From Blastobasis lacticolella (lineage: Eukaryota > Arthropoda > Insecta > Lepidoptera > Blastobasidae), in the NCBI GenBank assembly GCA_905147135.1, contig LR990043.1, positions 18,229,584 through 18,293,583 on the forward strand: 64,000 bases of DNA. Direction: 5' to 3'. This document shows, in pieces, positions 10,670 to 21,035 of the stretch. The translations under genes were made by a program, and so were the position numbers. Under the pieces are notes generated by a model that was not told where the DNA came from, did no database searches, and was given only the letters and a program-made list of their open reading frames with translations. Every line of letters begins with the position of its first letter. Within the stretch, counting starts at the first letter, position 1.

Positions 10670-11375
10670 GGAAAGAAAAAACTATATACTTTAAAAGATA
10701 ATATTTTATACCTTTTATTTATATCAGCCTGAATCATCCCACAGCTGGGCTATTTTAATCTTACATTAAAAAATTGTAGGTAAGAACCTCCTTAGTTTAA
10801 AGTTTACAAGATGATATATATTTAGATCACGATGATATTCAGTTACATACCTACATACATTTAAAACGTCAAGCCTTTTTCCGTATGGGTAGGCAGAGAC
10901 CACATTATTCCAGTCGCTAATTCACGCACCCTTTTATATATTTAAGTGTATATTAAGCCGTTAGCAGTAAAAAATTAAAAATAGACATTGTAGATTCATA
11001 CACACATAAACCACGAAAAAAATGGTAGAATCACAGGAAATCTACCTAAATAAATACCACAGTCCACAATCGCTCTCAGACAAACTTTTATTATTTTATA
11101 TCAATTTATTGTACACAAGAGAACTTAACAGAAAGTACAGATTAGTAACGACACAATAAACCATAATCAAATTAAATAAAAATGTTGAACAGTTTACCAA
11201 AGTACCTACGTATCTAATGGCAGAGTTCTCTTAAAAATGGTCCACACGCGAAGATTACGTCGAGTAGTCATTATCACTCGAAATTTGAGGTTGTTAATAG
11301 GTATAGTTATGAATTCTCTAGTTGAGAATTCAAAACTAGCTAGTTATTTATCCGCTCCGAGTAAAAATTATATTA
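10670..11375. other. AT-rich non-coding DNA
   Basis: The block ATCAATTTATTGTACACAAG (about 11100) resembles the 3' end of a lepidopteran repeat that is also at 42495-42660. Nothing else is supported. Confidence 0.35.
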
Positions 11376-11379
11376 TTAA

Positions 11380-11570
11380 TACAACTAGTGGACGCGGCGC
11401 GACTTCGTTCGCGTACACCATTACCTATCTACCCTCGTTTTTTGTATAAAAGACTTGAATCACTCTATCCATTGTTAAAAACCTCACTATAATCCGTTGC
11501 GTAGTTTAAAATATCAGTACATAGATACAGACGGCGGGCAGCGACTTTGTTTAATGCTAGGTAAAGATTG
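11380..11570 (+). repeat. repeat X copy
   Basis: Starts ACTAGTGGACGCGGCGCGAC then TTCGTTCGCGTACACC, passes through AATCACTCTATCCATTG and AATCCGTTGCGTAGTTTAAA and ends ACAGACGGCGGGCAGCGACT. Same order as 9945-10530 and 11775-11935. Confidence 0.7.
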
Positions 11571-11689
11571 CTCGTACATATTTTAGATACATTTGCTCGT
11601 ATCGTACAATAATAATTAGATTAATTATGCTTCAAATATTGCATTCCAGATACTGGTAAAGTGTAAGAAGCGAATATAAAAATTGTAAC

Positions 11690-11745
11690 ATCTACCATGT
11701 AGGTACCACATTTTACAGCAATAAATCATTCATTCATTCGTAAAC
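11690..11745 (+). repeat. retroelement 3' tail with (ATTC)n
   Basis: CAGCAATAAATCATTCATTC: a polyadenylation-like AATAAA followed by ATTC units, as at the 3' end of a LINE. The body is not recognisable. Confidence 0.4.
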
Positions 11746-11774
11746 AGGCCTCTATATTTAATCGATTTATAGCT

Positions 11775-11935
11775 AAAACAGGCGACCCGCCCTGACCCTA
11801 AACCTTCCTCATCACTCTGTCTATTGGTGAAAACCGCATGAAAATCAATTCATTAGTTTTTGTGTTTATCGCGTACAGACAGACAGGCGCAGCGTGGGTT
11901 TTTGTTTTATAATATGTAGTGATCGCGATAATTTA
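11775..11935 (+). repeat. repeat X copy
   Basis: CTTCCTCATCACTCTGTCTA, GAAAACCGCATGAAAATCAA, ACAGACAGACAGGCGCAGCG then TATAATATGTAGTGAT, in the family order. More diverged than the 11380 copy. Confidence 0.65.
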
Positions 11936-12126
11936 GATTTTAGCCTATTAAACATGCATGCTTTTTGTTTACATTACCGCACAAGGATTTAATGCCTCCT
12001 CCAGATTTAGCACTGGTGAGTCTAACTGACTAGCTTGTTGCCCAATCCAGATAGAATATAATTTTCTAACACCGAACCCCGTAGTTTCACCATTTTTAAT
12101 AACTCTCTATTAATTTCTATATATAT

Positions 12127-12405
12127 TCTATGCGGTCTACCACGCAGAGGCCCCGGGTTCGAAATTATGAATTTTAATTTCTGTTACGGGTCTGTGTAAG
12201 TAAGTATTTAAAAAGATAGATGAGTGGTTTATCTGTTTCTGCCACCCTTAACACAAGCTTTGCTTACTTTGGGGATAGATGCGCGATATGCGCTGTGTGA
12301 ATCGTCCAAGAATATTTATTTATATTTACCATATCACAAGCTTTGCTTACTTCGGGGCTAGATGGCGCTGTGTGCATCGTCCAAGCATATTTATTTATAA
12401 TTCCT
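12127..12405 (+). mobile_element. SINE-1, rearranged copy with duplicated 3' block
   Basis: The head is decayed (CTACCACGCAGAGGCCCCGG, then GGTTCGAA) but the B-box region and body remain. The 3' block (CAAGCTTTGCTTACTTTGGG ... TATTTATTTAT) occurs twice in a row, at about 12250-12330 and 12335-12405, each with its own ATTTATTTAT tail. Confidence 0.75.
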
Positions 12406-12409
12406 AAAC

Positions 12410-13015
12410 TCCGACGCAGCATTATCCAAGTGAAATCTCGTGCGCCGCTTCCATCGGCACTTATTCCACTTGTCAATGGACACGTGACCACGTAAACAAC
12501 TCTCGAAATTAGGGCTACACCGAATCGTGTAGAGCAAGCCATTAGCGGATCTAACCCAAGTGCGGCTGGCATTTAAGCCGTTCGTTGGGCGTGAAGCCCT
12601 ACATCTCATGCACCGATATGATAATTGACTTTACAGAGCATAACTACCAGCTCTGGTTGGCCCGTGATTTGTAGTAGGATGGGTAAAAATTGAAGGTCAC
12701 CATTTCTGGTTGGAGGCACAACGCTTTCGTAATTTAGATATGATCTGCGTATTATCTGGTAGATGGGTGCGCGTCACGCTTGGCGCGGCGCGTCTTCGCC
12801 GCACGCGCACATACGGTGTAATGTAAGACAAAATGCATTGACCTTTCGTGGTACTAGCATTAGCAAAGTTGCCGGTAAGAACGTCTTCCTCGTGTATTTG
12901 GCGGGTTAGAATGTTATTTGCCATTTGTCTGGCAAATGTAATCAATGATTTTGATGGAAAATATTGACGAAGGAGATACTTATTTCATTATTAAGGATGT
13001 AGGTATAATTGTTGA
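12410..13015. other. unclassified mid-GC block with minus-strand open frames
   Basis: Two overlapping minus-strand frames (12264-12572, 12391-12609) and one at 12697-12945 are open for 70-100 codons. None shows a motif I recognise, and the first two overlap each other out of frame. An old transposon body is possible; a gene is not supported. Confidence 0.3.
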
Positions 13016-13020
13016 ATTGT

Positions 13021-13215
13021 ATCGTGATTGTGGTAATAATGAAAGTAGGTACCTACTTCCCGAAATCAATAAGTAATAAGTAGGTAAGTGTAACTTATCT
13101 CTAGTTATCTGTATTTATTTCATCGTGATTGTGGTAATAATGAAAGTAGGTAGGTACCTATTTTTCGAAGTCAATAAATTATAAGTAAGTAAGTGAGTGT
13201 AACTTGCCTCTAGAC
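13021..13215. repeat. imperfect tandem duplication, unit about 101 bp
   Basis: ATCGTGATTGTGGTAATAAT followed by GAAAGTAGGTA begins at 13021 and again at 13122. The second unit has a few indels but keeps the order to the CTCTAG near its end. Confidence 0.85.
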
Positions 13216-13349
13216 TTTTAACTACATACATATTACTTCTGGCCACGGGCGAACCTCGGAACAAAGTACGGACAACTCTGAATAAAAATCCCTAATTTTT
13301 TGTGATGATTTGCAAATCATTTGTGATCTAGTGTTGCTGATGTATATTG

Positions 13350-13405
13350 GCAGCGGTGACCACTTTCCATCAGGTAGCCCGCTTTCCTGTTTTCCTACGT
13401 TTTTT
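13350..13405 (+). repeat. LINE-B2 3' end fragment
   Basis: GTGACCACTTTCCATCAGGT, then AGCCCGCTTTCCTGTTTTCC: the 3' UTR end seen at 14117 (minus) and 32190. Confidence 0.55.
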
Positions 13406-13719
13406 TCTTTTTAAATTGCACGCTCCAGTATGTGACAACGAAATATTCAAAAATAGCTTAAAAAATTAGCTTAAAAATGCGAAATAACAAGTGTATTACG
13501 ATAGCAATAAATATAATATTAACAGCAACTAAGGTAAAAAATGAAGCACCAAGCAAGACAACATTTTCATGCAAAGTTTTCATTTTTCATCTACCTAGGT
13601 ACCTATTCTAATCTACTTATTGTAAATGTCGGTATCGTGGTTACTTTTTCTGCTTTACTGGCCGTGGCGTCGTAGTTTTTTGTTCGCAAAATTTAATACC
13701 AGACATTATTCATACCTAA

Positions 13720-13890
13720 TTCTCCCACTGTGACATTACGAATTTGTCATTTTCCTAGCCACATGTCTCATATATATTGAAATGTCTATTGCAGCCCAAA
13801 AAATATTTCTCAACTATCGACAGTCGTATATTGTCGAAGATTAATTTCAGTGACCATTGAATACAGTTTTTGGCTACAGAAAATGTCGGA
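13720..13890 (+). repeat. repeat B, copy 2
   Basis: CTAATTCTCCCACTG near 13719 and the block CGACAGTCGTATATTGTCGA match the copy at 5287-5475. Similarity stops at about 13890. Confidence 0.6.
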
Positions 13891-14116
13891 TTTGAGATGT
13901 CACTGCGGGAGAATTGCCCCCCTGGCGCGACGCTGATGATGTTCCAGCAGTAGAAACTTTTCTGCATGAGGATAAAAATGCATTTTATTCCATGTATATC
14001 GGTTGAGTAGTGCGACTTTGAAAGAAGAAAACTGACGTCGACTCAAAATCGATATTTGTCGCGAGAGTTGTCGCGGGGATCATCTTGAGGGGAGAGTATT
14101 TTTTATGATATCACGT

Positions 14117-14470
14117 AATGTTTTTGTTTATTTATATGGCAGTCAAACAGGCGAGCGGGCCACCTGATGGAAAGTGGTCACCCCCGCCTATGGACATCGG
14201 CAACACCAGGGGAGTTACCAATGCGGTGCCCGCCTCTGAAGAGACCTCTAATAGACCTCTTGAACGATCCCATGTCATAGCCCAAAGGAAACACTGGCTG
14301 GGAGCTCATTCCACATCCGAATCGTACGAGCGAGATATGTGCTGACCGTGGTGACCAACAGAGGGTCTATGTAGAAGGGATGAGTATCCAGCCCTCGGCG
14401 AGTAGTGCGATGGCGGAATTGTGCTGTGGGAACCAGAAGAAACAACTCCTCAGAACAATCCCCATTTCAT
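14117..14470 (-). pseudogene. LINE-B2 fragment, end of reverse-transcriptase ORF and 3' UTR
   Basis: On the minus strand, 14418 to the stop at 14275 reads 47 open codons including DTHPFYIDPLLVTTV and RTIRMWNELPASV, the C-terminal signature of an insect non-LTR ORF2. Right after this comes SFGL-stop, while the next frame would continue as a normal LGYDMGSFKR block, so a 2-base offset interrupts the protein. The 3' UTR runs to an end beside TTTTTGTTTATTTATATGG. A sister copy with the same offset is at 31930-32236. Confidence 0.8.
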
Positions 14471-14474
14471 ATAA

Positions 14475-15565
14475 CTCAAAATTGATCCCTCGGTAAACCA
14501 ATTGGTAGATAATGCAGAAAATTACTAAGAAGGTAGCTAGCTCCACAGCTATAATGCTAACAGGCGGTGTGTACTAAATGTCTCACATTTACACTTAAGT
14601 ATTAAATATGGCGGTAACATTTAACCTTCATTCAATCTTTTACGATATGAATGTAAATGTATATGTTAATGGAATTGTAGTTGTTGGTGATATATATCTC
14701 ATAATATCCACTTATTACTGGTGATTCTGTCTGTTATAATTTAAATATCATCGTAATCATCCTAACGGTCAATCTCAGGTTGCTTCTGTAGGTATATCTA
14801 AATAAATAAGTATATAATTTATAGGAAGCTAATTTGCCTTAAATTCTATAATCGCACTGCAATGCGATGTACATAATATTTATTATTTATTTCATTTACT
14901 TAATTATAAAAAATGTTAAGTGGCGCATTGAGTGGCGCCCAGAAAAAAAACTCCAAAATTGTTAGTGAGTCGAAGATTTAGTGATGACTATGCCGCTGAT
15001 AGCCTACCCTATGTAAGGCCATTGTTAGACTAATATCCTAAGATTGACCTTACGTAGGTACTTGAACTCAGTTTGACCGGTTGGTCAGGGGTTCCTAAAC
15101 ACAAGGTTTATTGTTGTAGTGTCTATATTTCTTTCTTTCAAGAAAACGATTCCCAGCAATTCTAGTCCACCTTACAAAGGATCGAATGCCAATTCTTTAA
15201 AAAAGCCTCAATCTAAAAGCTCTTAAACCGAGGTGGCTCAACATTGGAGCTATTGCACTGTGCACAAAAAACCTAGGCGTTACCGAGGGCAGTGACCGCC
15301 TGTCGGCTGACGGCGAATAACAGTGACGCTGTTCTTCACTCCACGACGACGCCGCGAATCTGTCTTTATGCAGCTTCGTCTGGCGGATTGTATATTTGTT
15401 GGCAACTGACGCTCGAATTTACAACTTTACATATAAACCAATACACGATTCTTAAGACAGGAAATAAAACCTATGACATAACCTAAACAATTCTAATATA
15501 AAATATCGGACTAATTACATATCAAAATAAAAAAATTACAGAGTTTACTAATTACGCAACTTTAC
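14475..15565. other. AT-rich non-coding DNA
   Basis: No recognisable gene. A GC-richer patch at 15270-15380 has no motif. Confidence 0.4.
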
Positions 15566-15570
15566 GTGGT

Positions 15571-15765
15571 CTTATCATCACGACCCGTAACAGTCCACTG
15601 CAGGACTTAGGGCCTCTCCCACGAAATGGGAGGTTATTGCCATAAAATTCACGCTTGGCAGGCGGGTTGGACAACGCAGTGTTGTAAATATAACTATGGA
15701 AAACGGAGAATAGATATTTTGCTTAGATAACATTAGTCGACTTGTACGACACCTACGAAACGGTC
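15571..15765 (-). mobile_element. RTE-tailed SINE-like element, 5'-decayed copy
   Basis: On the plus strand: TCATCACGACCCGTAACAG, then TCCACTGCAGGACTTAGGGC, CTCTCCCACGAAATGGGAGG and ATTAGTCGACTTGTACGACA. This is the complement of the 10208 element. Its 5' fifth is not recognisable. Confidence 0.75.
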
Positions 15766-15849
15766 GCGGAAATCCTAGGTCACCAATGAAATTTCCGTTA
15801 AACCACACCTTTCGCCTAATAATCTTCCCTCCTAAGTCTTCACCTTAGT

Positions 15850-16220
15850 CTTTAGTACGAACCAACACCACGACCAATTACAATTAGAGTTTTTGGCTTG
15901 ATACTATGAGCTGGAGGCTTACAAGTTGTATACCCGCTTGGAGATGCGGATGTGACTACGTCCTTCTCCGTCACCGTGTATTGAGTGCCTGTCGTTATGG
16001 GTGTCGTAGCATCCGGAAGTTGGGTTACCTTACTGCTGTGCTGCAAAGAGCATGTCATCTATGCTTCTGTACAGTGACGACCCTTTCTCGTTGCAGCCCA
16101 AAAAGTAGGAACAATCGGTGGACAAACAAGCAAACGTATCACTTGAACAAAAGTGGTCATACTTTTGTCTGTACATTTGCATCACCAATGCTTTACCCAC
16201 CTATAACATCCCGAGACACG
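15850..16220. other. unclassified block, open on both strands
   Basis: Plus frame 15906-16271 (121 codons) and minus frame 15852-16058 are both open. The minus frame is rich in Thr/Ser/Pro; the plus is Cys/Arg-rich with no domain. Probably an old transposon segment. I do not call a gene. Confidence 0.25.
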
Positions 16221-16223
16221 AGC

Positions 16224-16387
16224 CTCTCTACTGCCAAGCTAGGGTTTTTTATGAAGTTATGGAGACTTTAATCACCTAGGAGAACACAGTAATAGATTTT
16301 TAAAACTCTCTACTGCCAAGCTAGGGTTTTTTATGAAGTTATGGAGACTTTAATCACCTAGGAGAACACAGTAATAGATTTTTAAAA
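16224..16387. repeat. perfect 82-bp tandem duplication
   Basis: The unit starting CTCTCTACTGCCAAGCTAGG occurs at 16224-16305 and again at 16306-16387 without a mismatch that I can find. Perfect identity means a recent event, or an assembly artefact. Confidence 0.95.
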
Positions 16388-16705
16388 CTATGTTGTGAAT
16401 TTGACGTGTTAGGACAAATAAAATATGGCCAAACGCAACACCCGACACCCGTCACCTTTCTTCTTAGAGCCCATAGAGACGTAGGTACGCGATTTCTCCC
16501 AATTTTTTTTGCAATTTTGGTTTCTACACTAATGACAGAAAGCTTATTTTAACGGATTTCAAAAGCAAAAGAAGAAGGAGGTTCTATATTTGACTGTATA
16601 ATCATCATCATTATTATTTTTTGTTTATATCCACCAACTTATTTGCCAATTGTGAACCGATTTTGAAATATCTTTTTATGTTTTTGTTTCAAAATTCCTC
16701 CTAGG

Positions 16706-17089
16706 ACACATGTGACCCCGTTTCTTAATAGCGCCAACATGTTAAAAATGACTCTTAGAAGAGAACTCCATCTGGCCAATTTGATCTTTGGTATAGTAAA
16801 ACATGGGGTACCGGATTACTTGTTCAGCAAATTGAAATGGAAATCTGGTTCTCGACCGATGCGCACTACTGGCAGTGTATTAGTTGCATACCAGCACCAT
16901 ACTATGGCATTCCGTGGCAGCTTTAGGTACTCAGCAACCCGCTGCTGGAACAATATTCTACCTCCCGTTCGTAATTATAAGTCTAGATATTCTTTTTTAA
17001 AATATATTAAAATTTTCTTAATAAGTTACCAAAAAGATTTGGACCCTGGTACGCGAGTGCGTCCTTCTTACTTGGCCAGGATGTGAGTG
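16706..17089 (+). pseudogene. non-LTR retrotransposon ORF2, C-terminal 120 residues
   Basis: An open frame ending in TGA at 17087. It contains LRRELHLANLIFGIVKHG, YLFSKLKWKSGS, then FRGSFRYSATRCWNNILPP, which is the conserved C-terminal region after the palm domain of insect LINE reverse transcriptases (jockey/CR1-like style). The catalytic palm and endonuclease are absent, so the copy is 5'-truncated. It is the longest uninterrupted coding remnant in the window, implying a fairly young insertion. No usable ATG start applies, because the frame is the tail of a larger protein. Its 3' UTR follows directly. Confidence 0.85.
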
Positions 17090-17583
17090 CATTTATTGTT
17101 TTTTTTTTTTTTTTTTTTGTGATTATTTCTTTGTTTGCCATTTTTTTAGTCCAACTGGAAACAGCGTTTAAGAATAAAAAAAGGTAATGTTTGGCCTTAA
17201 TTTATTGGTTTTCATAAAAATAAGGTATATGTAATTATTTATCCCAAGTTTATTTATATATAAATAAATATTACAGGTTATACATCTAAAAATATATTTC
17301 TTTTCTTTATTTTGTATTATGTATATTAGTATAAATAATTAATAATTTCTGTGTTAGCACGTCGTTCGCGTAGTGCGCGCATCGAGCTCTATTATGGGTC
17401 AGTCTGAAAACCAGCGCTGTGTTTGGCTGCTGCCATTCATAGCATTAAGCTGAGGCTGGTCCAATTTGGTCCGAGGACGCATCGCCCTGCTTTCCTAATA
17501 TGTATTTATTATGTTAGTTTTAAGTATTTGAATGTGTTATTGGACCAAATAAAGTTACGTCTATGTCTATGTCTATGTCTATG
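17090..17583 (+). mobile_element. 3' UTR of the 16706 LINE with (TCTATG)4 tail
   Basis: Starts with a long T run at 17100, contains AAAAAAGGTAATG and further AT-rich sequence, then TTGGACCAAATAAAGTTACG, an AATAAA signal, followed by four TCTATG units at 17560-17583. A hexamer-repeat 3' end in place of poly(A) is known for several non-LTR clades. A clean target duplication was not identified. Confidence 0.7.
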
Positions 17584-17636
17584 TTTGAAAGGGTATACTT
17601 TTAAGGTGGCCCCATTTTCATCAGGTCAGGATTGAA

Positions 17637-17735
17637 TGTGCCAACTCCTGGAAAATGGTAAAGGAAGACCTCGGGCCCCCGCGCGCTAGGGCAAAACCGG
17701 GACATTAACGCCAAGATGACCACCACATATTGCAC
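17637..17735 (+). mobile_element. SINE-2, 3' end only
   Basis: CCTCGGGCCCCCGCGCGCTA then ACCGGGACATTAACGCCAAG and ATGACCACCAC, the terminal part of SINE-2 as at 18364 and 53190. Confidence 0.65.
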
Positions 17736-18363
17736 ATTGTCTGAACTTCCTACACCCTCCGTCAAGCTGTTACCGCTGATTTCGTCTGTCGCATCATCCA
17801 ATGCTTGCTCAGCACATAACTCTATTCAGTGATTCAGTGCGACTGTTTTTTCTATACGGTCGCGTGCACCGCTGACTGATGAGGGACTGACCGCTTCCTG
17901 TGGAATGCGATAGCTTGCGGAGCCTGCTATAGTGGTAGGGGTGGCAGTAGCATAAAGACTTTATGATTTCACAGGTTTGCTTAGGAATTATGAGGTAATC
18001 GTATCGTACATAGCGCGGTCCCTATAAGGTTTATGGAGCTGCGGCTAGACTAAAACTGTAGAAAATTTAATTAGTTTAAAAAGAAGTACAATTTTGATTT
18101 TATTGTGAATGCATATTTTATGATTTATGTAGCAAAAAATAAAAAAGTAAAGTAAGTAAAGAATGATATAAGGCTGACACTAGGTGGGAAAGATACTGGC
18201 GATTTCCAAATGGTGCTTTGGTGTTATACAAAGGTATAGTAAAAGGTACATAAATACTGCATTTAATATAGTTAAGACTACCATGTCAGCTTGTCAACAG
18301 CCCGTAGCAGTGCACTGATGGACTATATGGAATACAGCAATAACCCCAAACAGTATGATATCC

Positions 18364-18790
18364 TTACTTTCGTTGAGTCGTCGTAGGACTAATAGTTAAG
18401 GATTCCGACTCGTACCCCGTGGTACTGGATTCGGACCCCAGTGCTGCCATGTATCAATAATTCTTTTCTGAGTTATGTGCATTAGTTGAATACTAACCGG
18501 ATGCACTAACGGTGAGGGAAAAACATTGTGATGAAGCCTGACATTCAGGCGACTGAATGTGGAACCATTATCCAATCTGGTCAGTTTGTTAACCGGGTTA
18601 CGGAGATCAGATAGCAGTCGCTCCTCTGTAATTACCTCATCTTGGCGTTAATGTCGCGGTTGTGCTCTCGCGCACGAGTGCCCGAGGTCCGCCTTGACCA
18701 TCCATCCTCTGTAATTACCTGATCTGCCAAAATCCTGGATCATGGTCAAGGCGCACCCCGGGCTTTCGTGCGCAAGATGACCACTATGAT
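18364..18790 (+). mobile_element. SINE-2, full copy carrying a nested SINE-2 fragment
   Basis: tRNA-derived head (GTACTGGATTCGGACCCC as decayed B box), then GAGTTATGTGCATTAGTTGA, AAACATTGTGATGAAGCCTG, CCAATCTGGTCAG, GGAGATCAGATAGCAGTCGC, TCCTGGATCATGGTCAAGGC and the end GTGCGCAAGATGACC. At 18638-18704 it is interrupted by 67 bp of its own family in reverse orientation, flanked by a 16-bp direct repeat. Confidence 0.85.
18638..18704 (-). mobile_element. 67-bp 5'-truncated SINE-2 insertion with 16-bp TSD
   Basis: On the plus strand CATCTTGGCGTTAATGTCGC through CCGCCTTGACCATCCA, the complement of the SINE-2 3' end. The direct repeat TCCTCTGTAATTACCT lies at 18622-18637 and 18705-18720, exactly bordering it. 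The duplicated bases are normal SINE-2 body sequence, so the outer element was the target. Confidence 0.9.
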
Positions 18791-18794
18791 ATCT

Positions 18795-19425
18795 ATTATG
18801 TTACTTTACCTAAATTCGGCAAGATTGTGGAATTCTACCTGACAAATCTATTATTCCTATTTTCATAATTTTTTTATCTTTCTCTGCCTGAAGTACCTAT
18901 GAGATTTCCTTTTACAACCTACACTACTAAAATATTGCAGTAAAACTGGTCAACCAAAGTTGTGCTACCTTATTTATAATCAATAATGTACAACACAAAG
19001 CATTACATTGCTATTCACATCAATTTACGAGCCCACAACCCTACCGTTCTTCGCGAAGTGACGATGATCCGCGCATTATTGATCGCTATAAATCGATCTA
19101 TCGCTCGAATGGGCTGACATGCGCACGAGTTGCGGCCGGAACACTGCGGTGGCGACAAATTGATCAATTCGTGTCTCGATGCTCTAAGCTGCTGTTTCAT
19201 TTTATAGTGTTACAAAGTATTACTAATCTGTCCATTAAAGCCTATGCGCGGCGAGGGATTTCCTGTGGTTGAAATGGACCAGTTTGATTGTGTGTCTGTG
19301 TCTTGGGCGAACTACCTACTGTCAGTATAGTCAATTTTGTGGAAAGCATTCGAAATTGTATTAAAAAACTCCGAATGTTCGTGGGCAAGATTTGAAGTAG
19401 GATGCGTATAAACACGTCGATACAT
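18795..19425. other. AT-rich non-coding DNA
   Basis: No supported gene or repeat. A mid-GC minus-strand frame at 19015-19200 lacks any motif. Confidence 0.35.
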
Positions 19426-19429
19426 TGAT

Positions 19430-19635
19430 TTACAACCCCAAGGAATCATGAAACGAACAGACGTTCGACATAATGTAGGTACCTATGTTGACAGCGTTGA
19501 TATAATTCACAACTCCAAGAAATCACGAAACGAATAAGTTATCTTTTCTTGGCTTATACTTGTCTTGACACGCTCCCGCGTGTCTACATACGTACGCCAC
19601 AAAGTAGGTACCTATGTAGACAGCGTTTCATTAGT
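19430..19635. repeat. imperfect direct repeat with insertion
   Basis: ACAACCCCAAGGAATCATGA and GTAGGTACCTATGTTGACAG (19432-19500) recur as ACAACTCCAAGAAATCACGA and GTAGGTACCTATGTAGACAG (19511-19628). The second copy is lengthened by about 50 bp in the middle. Confidence 0.7.
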
Positions 19636-19960
19636 TATCAGGTGGAACTACAAACTTTATTGATTATTAATTAAGCTATAATTATATATATAGACACATA
19701 TTTAAAAAAAAAAATTATTGGCGTACGAAATTTATTATGTAATAATAATGTCATTTATTTAGACTTGTAGATGTAATGATATGTAAAGACTGATGGAATT
19801 GACTCGTGAATCTGTACGAGCTTGCAATTAGTTTTTATGTACTACTGTATTTAGAATGCTGACATGTAAATTTTTAATTTATGAAATAAATAAATCTAAA
19901 TATATTAAAAGCATGACAACAGCGCCACTCTTCCAAAGTACTCAATGTTGAATAAGATTA

Positions 19961-20080
19961 AGGGCGGCTTGCACCAAATTATTAATCGAATTAAGGCTTA
20001 AGATAAACACAAAACTTCATACAAAATGACGTTATACATAATTCCTAAATGTGTTTAAGAATTTGGTGCAATCGAGGCTT
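19961..20080. mobile_element. short MITE with GCACCAAATT ends
   Basis: Left AGGGCGGCTTGCACCAAATT and right AATTTGGTGCAATCGAGGCT are complementary in the inner half and decayed in the outer half. TTA stands at both borders (GATTA left, CTTAG right). Length about 120 bp, no coding capacity. The TTA borders suggest a PIF/Harbinger-type origin, but weakly. Confidence 0.5.
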
Positions 20081-20188
20081 AGATAGATATGATTATCTTT
20101 GAATTTACGATTATTTCGATGTTTGTCAACCTAAGTTCAAAGTTTCGGCTACAGACAAACAATAGCTGGAATACTGAAGCTGGAAGCT

Positions 20189-20412
20189 GACGACCTGAGT
20201 GGTTCAATGGTCAACATGCCTCTGCCACGCAAGAGGTCCCGGGTTCGATTCCCGGGTTCGGTTACGGGTCTGGGTGTTCTATGTATAATAAGTATGTGTT
20301 TAAAAGTATTTAAGTAGTATATCAGTTATCTAGCACCCATAGCACAAGCTTTGCTTAGTTTGGGGCTAGATGGCTCTGTGTGAATTTGTCCACGAATATT
20401 TATTTATTTATT
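20189..20412 (+). mobile_element. SINE-1 copy
   Basis: Head GACGACCTGAGTGGTTCAAT, B box GGTTCGATTCCC, GTTACGGGTCTGGGTGTTC, 3' block CAAGCTTTGCTTAGTTTGGG and a (TATT)n tail. A deletion of about 35 bp after the B box removes the AATTTTAATTTCTG part of the body. Confidence 0.88.
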
Positions 20413-20765
20413 TAATAACATAGATTTTACAAGTAAACAAGCACATTCTTCAGTAACTCGTAAAGTTTAGGGACAACTTCGACGGTTAGTCGAACGCATG
20501 TTTTCCACTAAATGGAAACCGTGTGAAACCAGCTCGCAACAGCGTCGCCCCAGAACCTGCAATATCATCGTAATATCGGTGGCCAGTCACCAAATGGGAT
20601 TCCGTGATTGACTTACGTGCGTCGCTGTACAGACTCTCTGCCTGCTAATACGCGATTTGTGGGAAAATCGGTTTGCTTTCTAGAAAGATTTCAAAATAGG
20701 TAGAGTGTGGTGTTTTCACGCAGGTACGGCTGCAGCAGTGCCGAGTATGCGATCTATTTAATCGC

Positions 20766-20880
20766 AACCTTGAATGTGTCATTATATCATCTTAGCGTTA
20801 ATTTCCCGGTTGTGCTCTCGAGGACGAGGGCCCGGGGTCCGCCTTGACCATGATCCAGGATTTGGCAATCAGGTAATTAC
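20766..20880 (-). mobile_element. SINE-2, 3' end only
   Basis: Plus-strand CATCTTAGCGTTAATTTCCC, GTCCGCCTTGACCATGATCC and GGCAATCAGGTAATTACAG are complementary to the SINE-2 terminal 110 bp. Confidence 0.75.
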
Positions 20881-20984
20881 AGTGTTTTTTTTGGTACATG
20901 GCAATCTTGAATGTGTAATTAATAATTGATACAAGAATAGATACCGGTACAGTATTCTTATACTGTAGTATAGTAAGTAAAGTG

Positions 20985-21035
20985 TAATAATATATTTTTA
21001 ATTATACCGCCGGTACAATTAAAAATACATTATTA
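20985..21035. repeat. 24-bp inverted repeat with 3-bp spacer
   Basis: Arms 20985-21008 and 21012-21035 pair with two mismatches around TTTTTAATTATACC / GGTACAATTAAAAA. Could be a decayed foldback or a hairpin in transcribed RNA. Confidence 0.6.

Noticed and set aside
12391..12609. Minus-strand frame as a host gene
   Set aside because: It overlaps another frame of similar length and includes SINE-1 sequence at its end, so chance or transposon origin is more likely.
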